Below, piece by piece: positions 1 to 11,639 of a stretch of DNA of 64,000 bases. Every line of letters begins with the position of its first letter. Within the stretch, counting starts at the first letter, position 1. Under the pieces are notes generated by a model. It was not told the DNA's origin. It ran no database searches and saw only the letters and a program-made list of their open reading frames with translations. Position numbers and translations under genes: made by a program. Source of the DNA: Cricetomys ansorgei (lineage: Eukaryota > Chordata > Mammalia > Rodentia > Nesomyidae). The stretch is taken from NCBI GenBank assembly GCA_026225945.1, contig JAMJFZ010000597.1:5302001-5366000 (forward strand), written 5' to 3'.

Positions 1-644
1 CAAATAGTGGTCAGAGCAGGGGGAGGGTGTCTGAACATGTAGGTACTGTGGGCAAGCCTTCAGTAAAACCCCTCAAAAAGCCATTTGCCCCTTGAGGTTC
101 CTGTGCGGTATGGGATACAAAGCCAAGCCCACAAACTACTGTGTGAGTTACTCCTGTTATCTCTGCCAAGCAAGCATGCGCACACGCCCAGACCCACACA
201 GCATTCTTGTTTGCTTAAGTTCCTCAAGGGGGGCAGGGGGACATGTCTGACTGTTGAGTGTCAGCCTGTACTGGCCACTTTTTCGTGGAACTCTGCAGCA
301 AAAGCATTCAAACCTGGGGATTAGGCGGCCTATTTCAAAGGTCTGTCACTTCAAAGCAAATAACTGATAATATTTTCCCTCAAAGACAAAAATTCAAGCA
401 AAGGAAAAAAATTGAATTTTTCAAAACTTGCCCCACCACCATGAGGACCAGAGGATGTTGCCAGGCACCCAGCACTGTGGGTGGAGATGTTAGTGCAGAT
501 CAATGTACTGAGACCGTCACACCCAGAAGGTCACTGGGGAACCTGTTTCCAAAGGAACAATGCATACAGCTTCAGAAATGTGTCTGGGTGAAAGACACAG
601 AGTCAGAGGACAAAACAGGGCAGTGAACTTTAGAAGTTTGTCAT

Positions 645-648
<4 letters not shown>
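1..648. other. no recognised feature
   Basis: Unique-looking intronic DNA. Two short open frames on the plus strand (85-324, 258-626) overlap in different phases and show no protein family. Confidence 0.6.

Positions 649-692
<44 letters not shown>
649..692 (+). repeat. (TG)n microsatellite
   Basis: About 22 perfect TG dinucleotides, abutting the tail of an antisense B2 element; probably expanded from the B2 3' end. Confidence 0.95.
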
Positions 693-695
<3 letters not shown>

Positions 696-847
696 ATGCA
701 CACTTGTGCAGGTGCCCTCAGAGGCCAGAAGAGGGCATCGAATTCCCTGAGCTGCCCAGTGTGGATGCTGGTAACTGGGGAACACAGAACTCAGGTCCTC
801 TGCAAGAGTAGCAAGTTTTCTTAAACATCCAGCTATCTCTCCAGCCC
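693..847 (-). repeat. B2 SINE, antisense
   Basis: The plus strand runs from a B2 tail through GAGGCCAGAAGAGGGCATC to the B-box complement and ends CTATCTCTCCAGCCC, the reverse complement of the B2 head. The GAGGCCAGAAGAGGGCA part is a CTCF-like motif that B2 elements carry. Confidence 0.9.
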
Positions 848-1205
848 CTGGGACTACTTAATTCTAATACAAGAGAGTGCAGATTATCCACTATATTACA
901 TGGGTTCTATCACAACCAGCCCCTAAAGTACATGATTTGACTAGTTCAGGTGTCATATCAAATATCCAGTTATCTGAAGATGCTGTAAAACGCTTCTCCA
1001 CTCTGAGTTTCCATATCTTTGTGAAGAACATGATTCATATACTTTGACCTCAACAACACATTCTACATAGCACATCCAACTGAAGGCAGGGGAAGATACA
1101 ACATTCCAGCTATGTGCTGTCAAACCAGGCACCAAAGAATCTTATGAAAATATTATGTAATCTTGTTCTTCTCTATAAAATGTTTTTTTGTTTTGTTTTG
1201 AAAGC

Positions 1206-1524
1206 TGCCATAGATTGAACATCTGTGCCTCCTTCCCTCCCTCTTCCAAGTCCATATGCCCAACCTGAAACTCCTGATACTATGCAAGGTGGCAGAACCC
1301 TCATGAATGGGGTAATGTCCCTGCTGAGAATTCTTCCACTTTCGTCACCATGTGAGGACACACTAGGAAGACACCTGTTCATGACCCAGGATGTGGGTCA
1401 TCACTAGACCCTAAGTCAGCACCTTGACTTTGGACTTTCAGCCTCAGAACTGAGCAATAAGCTTGTGTTGTTTGTACGACACTGTCTTAATGGCATTTGG
1501 TCATAGCAGCTCAAACAGACCAGA
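1206..1524 (+). mobile_element. solitary MaLR LTR (MST/MLT1-like)
   Basis: It begins TGCCATAGATTGAA and contains the family's CCTCATGAATGGG and CACCATGTGAGGACACA blocks. It ends in ATAGCAGCTCAAACAGACCA, matching the 3' end of ERVL-MaLR LTRs. No internal sequence flanks it. Confidence 0.8.
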
Positions 1525-1702
1525 ATTCTGTAACCTCCTGTGCATTAAACAGTCTTACTTGTGTTGACTTAGTTGGGCAAATTATGGCCCATTCTTAAAT
1601 AAAATAATAAGTAACTGTTCTGAAACATTTTCAACTTAAATTTCTATTCTGGCAAATACTTATAGGGCCTATATTTTAAAAAGAATATCCGTTATTATTA
1701 TT

Positions 1703-1878
1703 GTGTTTGTGTGAGTATGGGTTGTGGGGGGGGCACAGAGACATGTCATGGCGTGTATAGGACGTCAGAGGACAGCTCTATGGAGTTGGTTCTCTCCTGC
1801 TACCTTTGCACGGGTTCTGGTGATCAAACGCAGGTCTCTAAGCTTGCGGAGCAAGTGCCTTTATCCTCTCGGCAGCTT
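1703..1878 (-). repeat. B3 SINE, antisense
   Basis: The plus strand has the reversed B3 body, including GAGTTGGTTCTCTCC and a degraded GGCAGC head, plus TG-rich sequence at the tail side. Confidence 0.75.
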
Positions 1879-2420
1879 GTTGTTCCATAACCTACATTAG
1901 AAAAAAGTCTTCCTTTAGGCTACTGTTAATTTTTAAGAGCATAAAATGCTCCTGGAATCAAACAGCTTGAGAAAAAGCTTAAGCTATGGTTGAATGATTG
2001 GGAATCCATTTGTTCAGGGCCCAACATCTGTAAGACTCCAAGACACAGATAAAATCTTCCCTGTTGACAAGCAGAAACTACCAGAAAGGTTTTTTGATTG
2101 GGCTCTAAATAATCAGAACATGGCTCATAAATTTTCATCTGTTTGTTTCAGGGTTATCATTTCCTTGGTGTGTGTTGCTCCAGCAACACCGGTTCTTAAA
2201 ATACTGAAATAATTTTGTATCACGTAGTGAACTTCCTAAGTCACTTGAGAGACACCCCCTACTATCCTGGTCCCTCCTCCAGTACTACCTCCATCCCATA
2301 AGAACCAGCATCTTATTAATAGCTGGGCCCAGTGGGGGTGGGGAGAGTCCTCAGTATCCATCTCTATCCCTGCACCACCTCTTGTGGTTGGGTTCTGCCA
2401 AATGCCACAGCAGTTGGTAA

Positions 2421-2579
2421 TTTTTTTTTTTTTGAGACAGGGTTTCTTTGTTGTAACTTGGGCTGTCCTGGAACTCTCTCTGTCTGTAGACCAGGCTGGC
2501 CTTGAACTCACAGAGATCCACCTGCCTCTGCCTCCCAAGTGCTGGGATTAAAGGCCTTTACCACCATTACCACCTGGCT
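2421..2579 (-). repeat. B1 SINE, antisense
   Basis: A T13 tract is followed by GAGACAGGGTTTCTTTG and, downstream, GCTGGGATTAAAGGC. This is the full-length reversed B1 layout with its internal promoter near the right end. Confidence 0.95.
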
Positions 2580-3039
2580 ATTCATTGATCATATTTTTTT
2601 ATTGACTTCCGTGGGCTCTCTATCCCAGGAAAAGAAAACTTAGAGACAGCTTGAGCAGCTTTCCAGCTCAAAAACCTCATGCCTTAGCACACTTTGGGCT
2701 GCTTTGGAAGATACACCCTAGTGGGATGAGAGTAGCCAGCAACCTCAAACCAACCTATAGCCAGAAAAATGAATGGGTGGTATTTTTGCCCAGTTTTCCT
2801 GTTTTGTGTTCAAAGTGAAAGGAGGTGGGAATACAATGGTGGGAAGAGTCCTACCCCTTGCCCATCATAAACAGAACATTTCACAGGCCTCCTCCACTAG
2901 CCTAATAAGCAACAGAAACTCAACACAAGAGCTTTTCAAAGGGAGAGGGAAGAAAGCCTCTCCACTGAACTGATGTAGATGCAAGCTGTAAACCTTCACT
3001 GCCCCCCACCTGTAACTCTTTACACGCATGGGTCTTTGT
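2580..3039. other. no recognised feature
   Basis: Intronic sequence between a B1 and an L2 relic. I see no motif or repeat in it. Confidence 0.5.
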
Positions 3040-3375
3040 GTTCAAGGCTCCCAGTCCTTTGCATAAGGTTTTGTAGTTGAGAGTCAAAATATCTACTCAG
3101 CTCAAATACTTCTTTTGCGGGAAATTGTTCCTAAACTGACACATGGGTCTGCTCAGCTGCAAGTGACACTCTCCTTCCCACCTTCCTGGCTACCTGCCAG
3201 CACTCAACACATCCCACCCTAGCGATGGATTACTGCCATCCATCCAAGGCTTTACTCCCATATTGGACTGTGAGCTTTTTATAGACAAGGACTACATTTT
3301 CAATATGCATCACCTGGTCACATGGCATAGAATCTGACATGAAGAGCACTTTCTAAATATCTGTGGACTAAATCA
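3040..3375 (+). repeat. L2 LINE 3' end relic
   Basis: Divergent sequence includes GGACTGTGAGCTTTTTATAG and a trailing segment ending near CTAAATATCTGTGGACTAAAT, as at the 3' end of LINE2. Confidence 0.55.
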
Positions 3376-3386
3376 ACAGATTTATG

Positions 3387-3490
3387 ATAGGAAGGAAATG
3401 AGGAAGGAGAGGTGAAAGGAAGGGACAGATGGAGGAAAAGAGGGAGGAAGGCAAAGGGGGAGGGAGGGAGGGAGGAAAGGAGGAAGGAAG
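3387..3490 (+). repeat. homopurine GGAA/GGGA low-complexity tract
   Basis: Nearly pure purine on the plus strand, dominated by GGAAGGA and GGGAGGGA. Confidence 0.9.
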
Positions 3491-4820
3491 CCATGCCTTG
3501 ATTCCTGTGAGCAGAATCAATTCCTGCCATTGTCCTGGATTCCCTCCCCGAATCACAGTTTCAAGGTTCATCAATGTCTCTCTTTCCTTCCCATTCAGCA
3601 TCCTGGCCACCAGTTCCATTCCCCCAACTCTAATAGATGAAGACTCGGGGATGTGTTAAGCAAGAAGAGCCTCCCCTAAGTCTGCCTCAGGCTCCAGGGA
3701 AGTCTTTACTGTTCTCTCTCCGTGGTGGAATATTGCAGATACCCTAGGCACACAGGAAGCTGTCTCTTCTCTGGATTCCAAAAGCCAGCTCCAGGACTTA
3801 TTAAAAGTCACCTGTGATCTGTACTTTGCCATTCTACCTTTTGATGACAACAGATGTTATTTGTTACTATCTCTCAGACATTTGGACCTGGGAAACCTCC
3901 CCAAACCCACTTAATCACCATCAAACTAGCAGTGACCCTTGGAGTTTGTCGTAGAGCGTCATCCTTCAAGCAAAACAGCTGCCGTCTTCATCCAGTCAGC
4001 TGTGCCTGCTTGTGAGCATCAATCACTATCAGGCCTGTGAATGTTGATATTCCTTCCTAGAATGAGGGAGTGGGAGAGCCATCCACAGTCTCCTGATCTT
4101 CCAGCCACTGCTCCCTGACAAATGTATGCAATCTGACCCTAATTATACATGTCCTCAGGGTCTCCGAGATGCTAGAAATATAGGCTGGGGAAGACTAACA
4201 GGAGGTTAAGGGAGGGGCAGAGCCTCCATCAACATTGCTAAGGGGATGCCTTAGGGTCACTCACAATTCTGCCAGTAACCTCTTACCCATGCTCTGTAAG
4301 TTAGCTCAATAAGCTCATTGGTTCCCCAAGGTGAACTTAAGCAGAATGGAACTTTTTTTGTCATTGATTTGTTTTCTCTAAGAAATGAGTAGACGCTGTT
4401 TGCAGCTCCCGAGGGGAGCTGTGCTCACAACTGAACTCTACCTACAAGGCCACTTTCTACCCAGGTCAGAGGGCACAGGGTCAAGTGCAGAGCGTGACAC
4501 ACCACAGAGAAAGCTGGAACAGCACAGGAAGGCTTGGACTTGGGAGGAACTGCACATGTGGAAACTCCATGTTTGGATGGACCCTCTCAGACAACAAGAG
4601 GAAATGAATGGACCCTGGATTTCTAAATGAAGGGACCATGTGTACAGACTTCTCTTAGTTACATATCTAAGCTCTCCCTGAAGAGTACCACAGGAGACAG
4701 GAGGGGAAAATTGGCCACTTACCTAGGGTGGACCAGTGAGGAGGTAGGAGAAGAGGCAATAAAATCCAGCATTTTTCAAGAGAAGCATATCCATGCTCCC
4801 TTGGAATAAATAATGTCCAA
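3491..4820. other. no recognised feature
   Basis: About 1.3 kb of intronic DNA free of SINEs, unusual here. No exon-like structure is visible. Confidence 0.5.
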
Positions 4821-4904
4821 AGAGAAGGAGAGGAGGAAGGAGAGAGAGCAAAGTGGGAGAGGGAGAGGGAAAGGGAGAGGGAGAGGGAGAGGGAGAGGGG
4901 AGAT
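4821..4904 (+). repeat. (GGGAGA)n homopurine tract
   Basis: Irregular AGGAGAGG units resolve into six to seven near-perfect GGGAGA hexamers at the right end. Confidence 0.95.
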
Positions 4905-5607
4905 GCCCTTTATGAAATATGGCAAATACAATCCACACTCATGTTCAAATTTGGCCACATTGATAACATTGCTAAAAATGGAATTCCGGACATGCCCCCC
5001 AAAGGAAAACACCATTCCACTGTTTCCCCTTTGCTGCTCAGCAAGCGTGGGAAATTGTTAGTTCCATACTCATAGAAACTTCAGCCGAGAGAGGCTTCCA
5101 GTGGAGTGTGTGTTTATGTGTGTTGTTTTTTAAAAGCCTTTAAACAACAGATTTTTACAGCAAGACTTTCAGCCTCCTGAATGCTCGTGGCAGCTCAGGC
5201 TGCAGGGGAGGATGACAGTATGTCAGTCAACTATTACCCCCAGCAGAGCCCCAAACAAGCTAGGAGTTTGACAGGCCTGACCCTGAGTTAGCTACTCATG
5301 AAAATCCCCAATGAACCCTTCTCAGATCCAGAGCTTGTCCAGGCCTTGGCAGGGTGTGGGGCGGGCAGCCACACAGAGAACAGTCTGTAGGACTGTTGTG
5401 ACCAACACTACCTTGTCACATAGGACACTCATAGTGTTAGGTTGGCCCTCTGTGGAGTGTGAGAGGCCATGCAGATAATCCAGGCTCAGGATTACTGGGC
5501 TCCACTCCTCTCTGACACTTGCAGCTTTGTGTCTTGGCCTAAGCGTGCCATTAAGAATCATGATAGATAGATGTTGTCATGAGTGTATATAATAGATGTT
5601 GGCATAA
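4905..5607. other. no recognised feature
   Basis: Unique-looking DNA. I see nothing beyond a short TG-rich stretch near 5105. Confidence 0.5.
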
Positions 5608-5827
5608 GGTTAGAGAGATGGCTCAGTGCTTACTGAGCACCGGCTGCTCTTCTGGAGGATCCAAGTTCGATTCCCAGCACCCACAGAGTGGCTAACAACC
5701 CCCTGAAATCCCCGTTCTGAAGTATCTGATGCCCTCTTCTGGTCTCTTCAGGCACCACATACTTAGGTGCACAGACATACATGTAGACAAAACATTCTAC
5801 ACAAAATATTAAAATAAATCTTTCCCT
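5608..5827 (+). repeat. B2 SINE
   Basis: It starts GGTTAGAGAGATGGCTCAG, has the B-box AAGTTCGATTCCCAGC and ends in an AAAATAAATCTTT tail, so the RNA polymerase III promoter layout is recognisable. Confidence 0.93.
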
Positions 5828-6409
5828 TTTAAAAGAGGCATGGTCGTGTTGCTAGCATCCCAGCGTATGCTTGTATAAACTGCGATGGCTATGACACACC
5901 AGTCTTTGGGGAACCGCTGTGATGTATTCAGTTCATTACTGGGCAGAAGGCTGTCACACAGCAAATGACTCTATATAACAACTGTACCTCATGGCCCTGC
6001 GACAGAGACTGCCGCGTGCTCACTGCAACACTTTCCCTTTTCTCTCAGACTGATGAGCCAGGACACATTTCCCATCTTCCTTTGCAGTCAGGTCACCACC
6101 TGACTGGCATGTGACTGAGTACCCACCAGTGAAATAGAAATGATGTGCTCTACTTCTAGTCCTGGACCATGGAAACCTCTCACGAGATCTTCCATAGTCT
6201 CTTTCCTATGCTGTTTCTAGGAGAAGGCTGAGACACCCCAAATTGTATCCTTGGATGGAAGGTAGGTTTCTATCCAACTCACCAGTGATTCTCCATATGG
6301 GGAAAACACCTCCACTTGTCAAAGCCACTGGGGTTTGAAAGTTGGCTCTTGCAGTCTGACTTCCTCGTCTAGTTAAAGCCAGCACCCACCAGTCAGAAGG
6401 GTTCTACCC
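5828..6409. other. unassigned, possibly eroded LTR
   Basis: The part at 6050-6240 resembles the body of an old LTR or MER element, but no ends could be fixed. Confidence 0.3.
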
Positions 6410-6607
6410 CACTTCCTGTCTCCTCTGTGAGTTCTGTTCTAGGTGTGAGGGTGCCAGCCACATGCTCCCACCACCACACCTCTCCCCACGAACTTGCAGT
6501 GTAGAATGTATCTTCTCATGCCCTGAGCCAGAATAAACCCTCTCTCTCTCTCTCTTAAGCTGTTTTGCGAAGCATTTGCTCACAGCAACAAGAAAAGCAG
6601 CAAACAC
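6410..6607 (+). mobile_element. ERVL/MaLR-type LTR, 3' half
   Basis: It contains GAGCCAGAATAAACCC, a (CT)n expansion, CTTAAGCTGTTTTG and CACAGCAACAAGAAAAG, the typical polyadenylation-signal end of rodent ERVL-class LTRs. The 5' half was not aligned with confidence. Confidence 0.6.
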
Positions 6608-6609
6608 CA

Positions 6610-6708
6610 TCTGTGCCCTCATTGGTAAAACAGACTGCTCAATGAGGCTGTCGGGAGGACTTCCTGGGATCATGTATCTAAAGCACTTAGCATATAGTAC
6701 TTGGCCCA
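6610..6708 (+). repeat. MIR SINE, 3' part
   Basis: The pattern TTGGTAAAACAGACTG...AAAGCACTTAGCATATAGTA matches the conserved MIR core and tail. Confidence 0.65.
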
Positions 6709-7204
6709 CTTTGGTTGACTAACTTGGATGAACCTCGTTGAGTTTCCTCTCATCTTTGCTGCTCAGGTTCCTCATCTATGCAGTGAAAATTACCCTAAAC
6801 GCTCCCTTCTGACTATGTAGGCAAATAGGGAAGGAGACCATAACAGCTTGGAATTCCCTTCTGCCCTTACGTGCAAAACACAGTCACTCTGCCTTGCAGG
6901 AAAGCAGCCCACCAGTGAAGGCTACTGTCAACTCAAAACAACTTTATGCAAATGCCCTGAGTCAATTTGGGTGGACAAAGAAAGCAAGGACAGTTTTAGA
7001 AGGTGCCTTCTCTTCCCTGCTGGTAGAAATACAGACATGCTGATGTTCTCGCATATTCTTAGAAGGGGCCAAGATACACGTTACCAGATTTGACACTGTC
7101 AGATTGTGCCAGTGCCCTGGGATCCAACACCCAGGTGGTTAGATGCTACAAGGACTTAAGGAGTCTGGGTTTGGTGTTTCACACCCATCTAGGTCAGACC
7201 ATGT

Positions 7205-7412
7205 GGCGTTGGCATCTTTCTTACTATCTGCTGAGTGACACTAACTATATTATTTAATGTCATGAGCCTTCATTGTACATCAAAAGAGGGAGTCATAATG
7301 GCCCATCTCAGCCTGATTCTAGGAAGACAGAGTGAGATAATCCATGTACAGCGTTTACTGTGGTGCCCACATATAATGAACACTCAGCAAATGTTAGCTA
7401 TTAATGTCTGTT
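7205..7412 (+). repeat. MIR SINE
   Basis: It shows the MIR order: ATGAGCCTTCATTGTACATC, then GAGATAATCCATGTACAG, then CAGCAAATGTTAGCTATTA. Confidence 0.7.
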
Positions 7413-7961
7413 TGCCACAGACCAGAACAAACTTCTCAGCAAGTTACAGAGATTCCTACTTCTCTAAGCAGGTCCCTAGAAACACCACCAATCTGTCTCC
7501 AGCAGACATTTTTCTATCTAATGACTCTAAAGAGACAGAAAAGCTTTAATCAATGTCCGGAAGTGAAATACTAAGAAATTATATGCACAGTTACAAAAAA
7601 AAAATCAAGGATGTTTCCCACACATTGTCAAGCAGACAAAAACATATTGACAGGCTGTTCCTACAAGGGATGGACTGGCTTTTCTAGATAATGCCTGAGC
7701 CATCCATCCTTCCTGATACAACCCTCGCTTCCCAGTTCCAAAAGGCTCCTACAACCAAGCAAGGGTGCATTCTTTCTCCAGCTCATCTGAGGGTCTAAAC
7801 ACCCTCACTTCACATTCACAAAATACACACCTTCAATCCAGCGCAAGTCCCAGAGCTACTCTGTAGTCAGAGTAGGTGCTGAGACCATTGTCCTTTCTTA
7901 AGAAACCATTAGACTATTAGAATAACCCAGAACACCTTTCATTGGAAAATCCAGATTCTTG
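7413..7961. other. no recognised feature
   Basis: An A10 tract lies near 7594; nothing else stands out. Confidence 0.5.
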
Positions 7962-8070
7962 TCCAGGAGTGGTGGATCCCCATGACCTCAGAACTCATGG
8001 TGCAGAGGCAGGAGGAATGCTAGTTTGAGACTAGTCTGGGCTATAATAAGACCCTGTATCAAAAACGCAA
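7962..8070 (+). repeat. old B1/PB1-like SINE
   Basis: A divergent B1 body has GCAGAGGCAGGAGGAATG, TTTGAGACTAGTCTGGGCTA and ACCCTGTATCAAAAA. It is directly followed by an ID-like element. Confidence 0.65.
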
Positions 8071-8142
8071 GGGCTGGGAGTATAGCTTAGTACTAGGGAG
8101 CTTACCTGGCATACACAAGGGCCTCACTCCCTAGCATCACAC
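8071..8142 (+). repeat. ID-like SINE
   Basis: The tRNA-Ala-like head GGGCTGGGAGTATAGCTTAG and CTCACTCCCTAGCATCAC tail match a degraded ID element. Confidence 0.65.
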
Positions 8143-8639
8143 AGATACATTCTCCAAGGCACATCTGGGTCTCACATCTTCCAGTGCCAAAGAGGCAAGA
8201 CAGCAACTGACTTACTAGGGAGTCCAAGGCTCACCCTAAAACCTTTAATACAGCTCTAGTGTGTAAAGAGAAGGCATGGTACTCTGAACTGAAGCAATAT
8301 AGTTCCTTCTTAAGGTCAAAGATTACCATTATTGTAGAAAAATGCAAATGTCCAACAAAAAGAGGAGGCAGATGAGTTTTGTTTGAAAGCTGTTTACTAC
8401 AGCTTGTTCAGTTTGATACATGGTCTCTGATTCTCTATAGCCATTCCCCGACAGACTAGAACACACCTATACTGCCCCAATGAAGTTTAACGAGTAGAAT
8501 AGAGCGTGTCCAAGGAACCCCCTTTTGTCAGTTCACGGGTCTAAAGAAACGTGTGACATAATGGGCCATAGTAAGACCCTCTCTAATTTCTCCAAGCTTC
8601 TAAAAGGCACCATAAAACTTGGCTTTCCTTTCTTATATG

Positions 8640-8793
8640 TCTTCATTTATGTCTCCATGCATGTACGTGTATGACCACTCATGTGCAAGTTTCTTCTGAG
8701 GTCAAAATATGGAGTCAGATCTCAAGGAATTGGAGTTGCAGGTAGATGTTATCACCCAACATGGAAGCTGGGAACTGAACCCCAGTCCTCTGT
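8640..8793 (-). repeat. B2/B3-type SINE, antisense, head missing
   Basis: The reversed SINE body runs to GGGAACTGAACCCCAGTCCT and stops at the LTR boundary. The expected head after CCTCTG is absent, so the LTR element appears to interrupt it, with loss of the far part. Confidence 0.65.
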
Positions 8794-9106
8794 TGTGGAA
8801 GTTTATTTTTAGTTATATTTAAAATAATTGATTTTGTGCACTGTTGGAAAAAGGGGTGAATAGGCCTTGACATTTTGTATTGTTTGCAGGTGTTGGATCT
8901 CTGTGGGGGATGTTTGATTGCTTATGATCTACACCTGAGGAGTTCTGAATCAATAAAAAGACCTGAGCTCAGAGTCTCTAAGTTCCACTCTCAAGGATGG
9001 CGCTTGCCATGATGGTGGTTCCCTCTGCTGGGAACCAGCAGGTTCTGGTCTGGCAGGGTTTCCACATACAAAAATGCCACAATGTCTCTCTTGGTGAGCC
9101 ACCACA
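8794..9106 (+). repeat. 5' LTR of the coding-less element
   Basis: It begins TGTGGAAG, has a polyadenylation signal in GAATCAATAAAAAGACC, and ends near GAGCCACCACA. The 3' limit is inferred from the related solo LTR at 13.2-13.5 kb. Confidence 0.7.
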
Positions 9107-10638
9107 GTGGGTGTACAATTACAAATGGCATACCGATGTGGGGCATTGACATCATACCAGATAATTCCATGTGGAGATAAGGAAGAAGAGAAAGAAACTG
9201 CAGACCCCACAGAGTCCAGTAAAGTACATTCAGAGAAGCTATTAGAGGATAGAGATTAAGGTATTAATTGAAGGCTCCTGAAGGAAGAGGAGAGAGAGAA
9301 AGGAAATAAGCATACATGAAGAGAAAAGGCTGTGAAATTAATAAATAAATGAGGAAAAAAGCTCCGAGGTGAGAGCCACAGAATGGAGACCCTAAGAGAT
9401 AAAGAATCCACCTGGGAGCAGGAAAAAGTAAGGTTTTTACTGCTTTTCCTGATCATGGAGCCAACACTCCCTCCTGCCACTGATGGTAGCATACCATTCC
9501 ACAAACTGAGTTTTCTGATAGCTGCTTTGTATGTGTGTGAGGCTCAAGATGTTTGTTTGAGATCTATGGAATGGGTTGTATGTTTGCCCTTAGCGATGGT
9601 GAGAAAGAACACCAAACCACCAGAATGTTTCAACCAGTGATTCTTCCCACTGGCCCAAGACCCCTTGCTGTTGTGGAAGTCATGGCTTATAGCCAAAAAG
9701 CTGCTTAGTTAAACTGAAGAGTTTTTTTGTTTTGTTTTCTGCAAACTTGTCTACAAGAGGTCCTGATAAGACACATCTCCTATGGTGATGAGGACTCCAT
9801 TCACGAGGGGACCATTACTGCAGACAAGGTTACCAGTTATTTTTCCAGCTAACCAGGCTCTATCTTAAACCTGGAAATTGTTTCCTCAGGGTCAGCACAC
9901 AGAAACTGTCTTCCAAAATTGGCTTAGGTTGTATCTCACGCTGGCAGCTGAACTTGATACTATAAGAGTCCCCAGGTGTTACTGGTTTTGAAGGCATGAA
10001 GGGGTCATTGGAGAGCAACTGAGGCTTGGCACTGTGAGAGGCCAGGAATGGCCACTGGTGAGGGTCCAGCCTTGGTAGTAGTCGAATGCCCAGATGAAGG
10101 GGTCACGCAGAGAAGTTGAGGCTTGGCACCATGAAGAGACCCCAGTAGTGACCACTGGTGTAGGTGCAGCCTCAGTGGCAGATGAAGGCCCAGATTGAAG
10201 GGAGCATGTAAAGAAGTTGAGGCTTGACACCATGAAAAGAGCCCAGGAGAGGCTATTGGTGAAAGTGCAGCCCAGTTGCAGCAGAAGACCCCAGGGTTCT
10301 GAAGATGCCAGTATTATGGGATGGCTACCAAGAGCAGGAGCAGCAGTGGAGTGGAGCCAGCCAGAGCCTGGAAGACAAGATGTGTGTACTGCGGAGGGCA
10401 GAGCCAGATCCAAGTCCCTTGGAGGATTCCAGAAGATTGTTAGTGAATTCCAGATAACTGGATATTGATAATGTTTTTCTGATGTCCAGAGACACTGTAA
10501 AAGCTTGATAGATGTTTGGTTTCATTTGGTCCTTCATGATTGTTTCTCTTGTAAATGGTTTTGCTGGTATAGTGTTAAATTGTATTATAGAGATAAAGCA
10601 GATTTTTTTTATTAGCTTATACAGAAAAGGGGGAATAT
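9107..10638 (+). mobile_element. internal region of the coding-less LTR element
   Basis: The region shows no retroviral protein motif in any frame. It is purine-rich around 9170-9440, carries three tandem units at about 9990-10290, and ends in the purine tract at 10623-10636. Confidence 0.6.
9990..10290 (+). repeat. three-copy tandem repeat, period about 97-101 bases
   Basis: The landmark GAGGCTTGGCAC recurs at 10021 and 10118, and as GAGGCTTGACAC at 10219. It is accompanied each time by GAAGGGG/GAAGGG upstream and GTGCAGCC-like sequence downstream. Units have drifted. Confidence 0.8.
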
Positions 10639-10890
10639 TGTGGAAACTTATTTTTAGTTATTTTTTAAATAATTGTTTTTGTACACTATTGGAAAAAGGG
10701 ATGCATAGGCCTTGGCACTTTGTAATGTTTACATATGTTGGATTTCTGTGGGGGATGTTTGATTGTTTATGATCGACACCTGAGGCGTTCTGAATCAATG
10801 AAAAGACCTGAGCTCGTACACTTAGGGATTCACTGTGAGTATGGTGCTTGCCATGATGGTGGTTCCCTCTGCTGAAGTCTGGCAGGGTAC
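10639..10890 (+). repeat. 3' LTR of the coding-less element
   Basis: It aligns to the 8794 copy from TGTGGAAAC to CTGGCAGGGTAC. A 15-base direct duplication (ACTTATCAGGTGTAC twice) follows at about 10892-10921. The 3' end past 10890 cannot be matched. Confidence 0.7.
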
Positions 10891-10930
10891 AGACTTATCA
10901 GGTGTACACTTATCAGGTGTACAAGGTGTA

Positions 10931-11639
10931 CCTCAAAATACTGGTGGGATGTTTATATATTTTTCTACAATTCCCAAAGAATCAATTCTTGCTTCTCAAA
11001 GTCATGCAGTATTTCTCAGAAGTACTCCCAGGTTTCATGGGGTGGTGAGCCCACACTCACTTGGATACCTTTCCCCTGATCCAAAGAAACAGCATGTTTG
11101 GATTGTGGGGAATGGGAGAGTTGTAAGCAAGGGATTCATATCTCCTGCTCCTTAGTTCCTCTCTACTTTGCTAGAATACAAACATAGCACATAGTACACA
11201 CTCCTGCTGGGGACTGAAAGTGGTTTCTAGACCCTGCCAGACCAGAAGCACATGTGTACATCTGCATATGAGATGAAGAAAACGCAAAGCTCTACAAGAG
11301 AATGTCAGGTCCAAAAGGTTCTTAGTTAATTAATATTCACTATTCTTCCCAGATAGACCTCACTCCAGATTGAGTTTAAAACTCAGACTCTCCTGCATCC
11401 ACCGGAGTTGGAAAACCTCTAGCAGAAGTCAGTTTACCATCAGTAGCATCATCTTTAATGTTTGCACTGATGCAAAACTTATGTGGCATGCCAGTGACCC
11501 ACGTGCACAAGTCAACAGTGTTCAGTGTGCTCACTCTTATACCTCCACCACCAATCTAATTTAGAATATTTTCATCCTCCTCCAAAGAAACCCTGTTTCT
11601 CACAAGTAGTCAGTCTCCAACCCCAGCCTCCAGCCCAGC
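10931..11639. other. mostly unassigned; one inverted LTR-like scrap
   Basis: Near 11210-11250 the complement of the LTR end motif TTCTGGTCTGGCAGGGT appears, suggesting a rearranged scrap of the neighbouring LTR family. The rest is unassigned. Confidence 0.35.

Larger units (their letters stand above)
8794..10890 (+). mobile_element. LTR element without coding capacity (about 2.1 kb)
   Basis: Two direct repeats of roughly 250-310 bases bracket about 1.5 kb. The right copy is preceded by a purine tract (AGAAAAGGGGGAA), as expected of a polypurine tract, and both begin TGTGGAA. The shared landmarks include GGGGGATGTTTGATTG, ACCTGAG, and CCATGATGGTGGTTCCCTCT. By eye the LTRs are about 85% alike, so the insertion is old. 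No gag, pol or env frame is present between them. A primer-binding site is not obvious. I do not know its family name. Confidence 0.75.

Noticed and set aside
6404..6709. 101-residue minus-strand frame
   Set aside because: It is antisense to an ERVL-type LTR end and a MIR, so the frame has no biological basis.
9979..10413. 144-residue minus-strand frame as a possible retroviral gene
   Set aside because: It runs antisense across the tandem repeat of the LTR element and has no gag, protease, polymerase or envelope motif.
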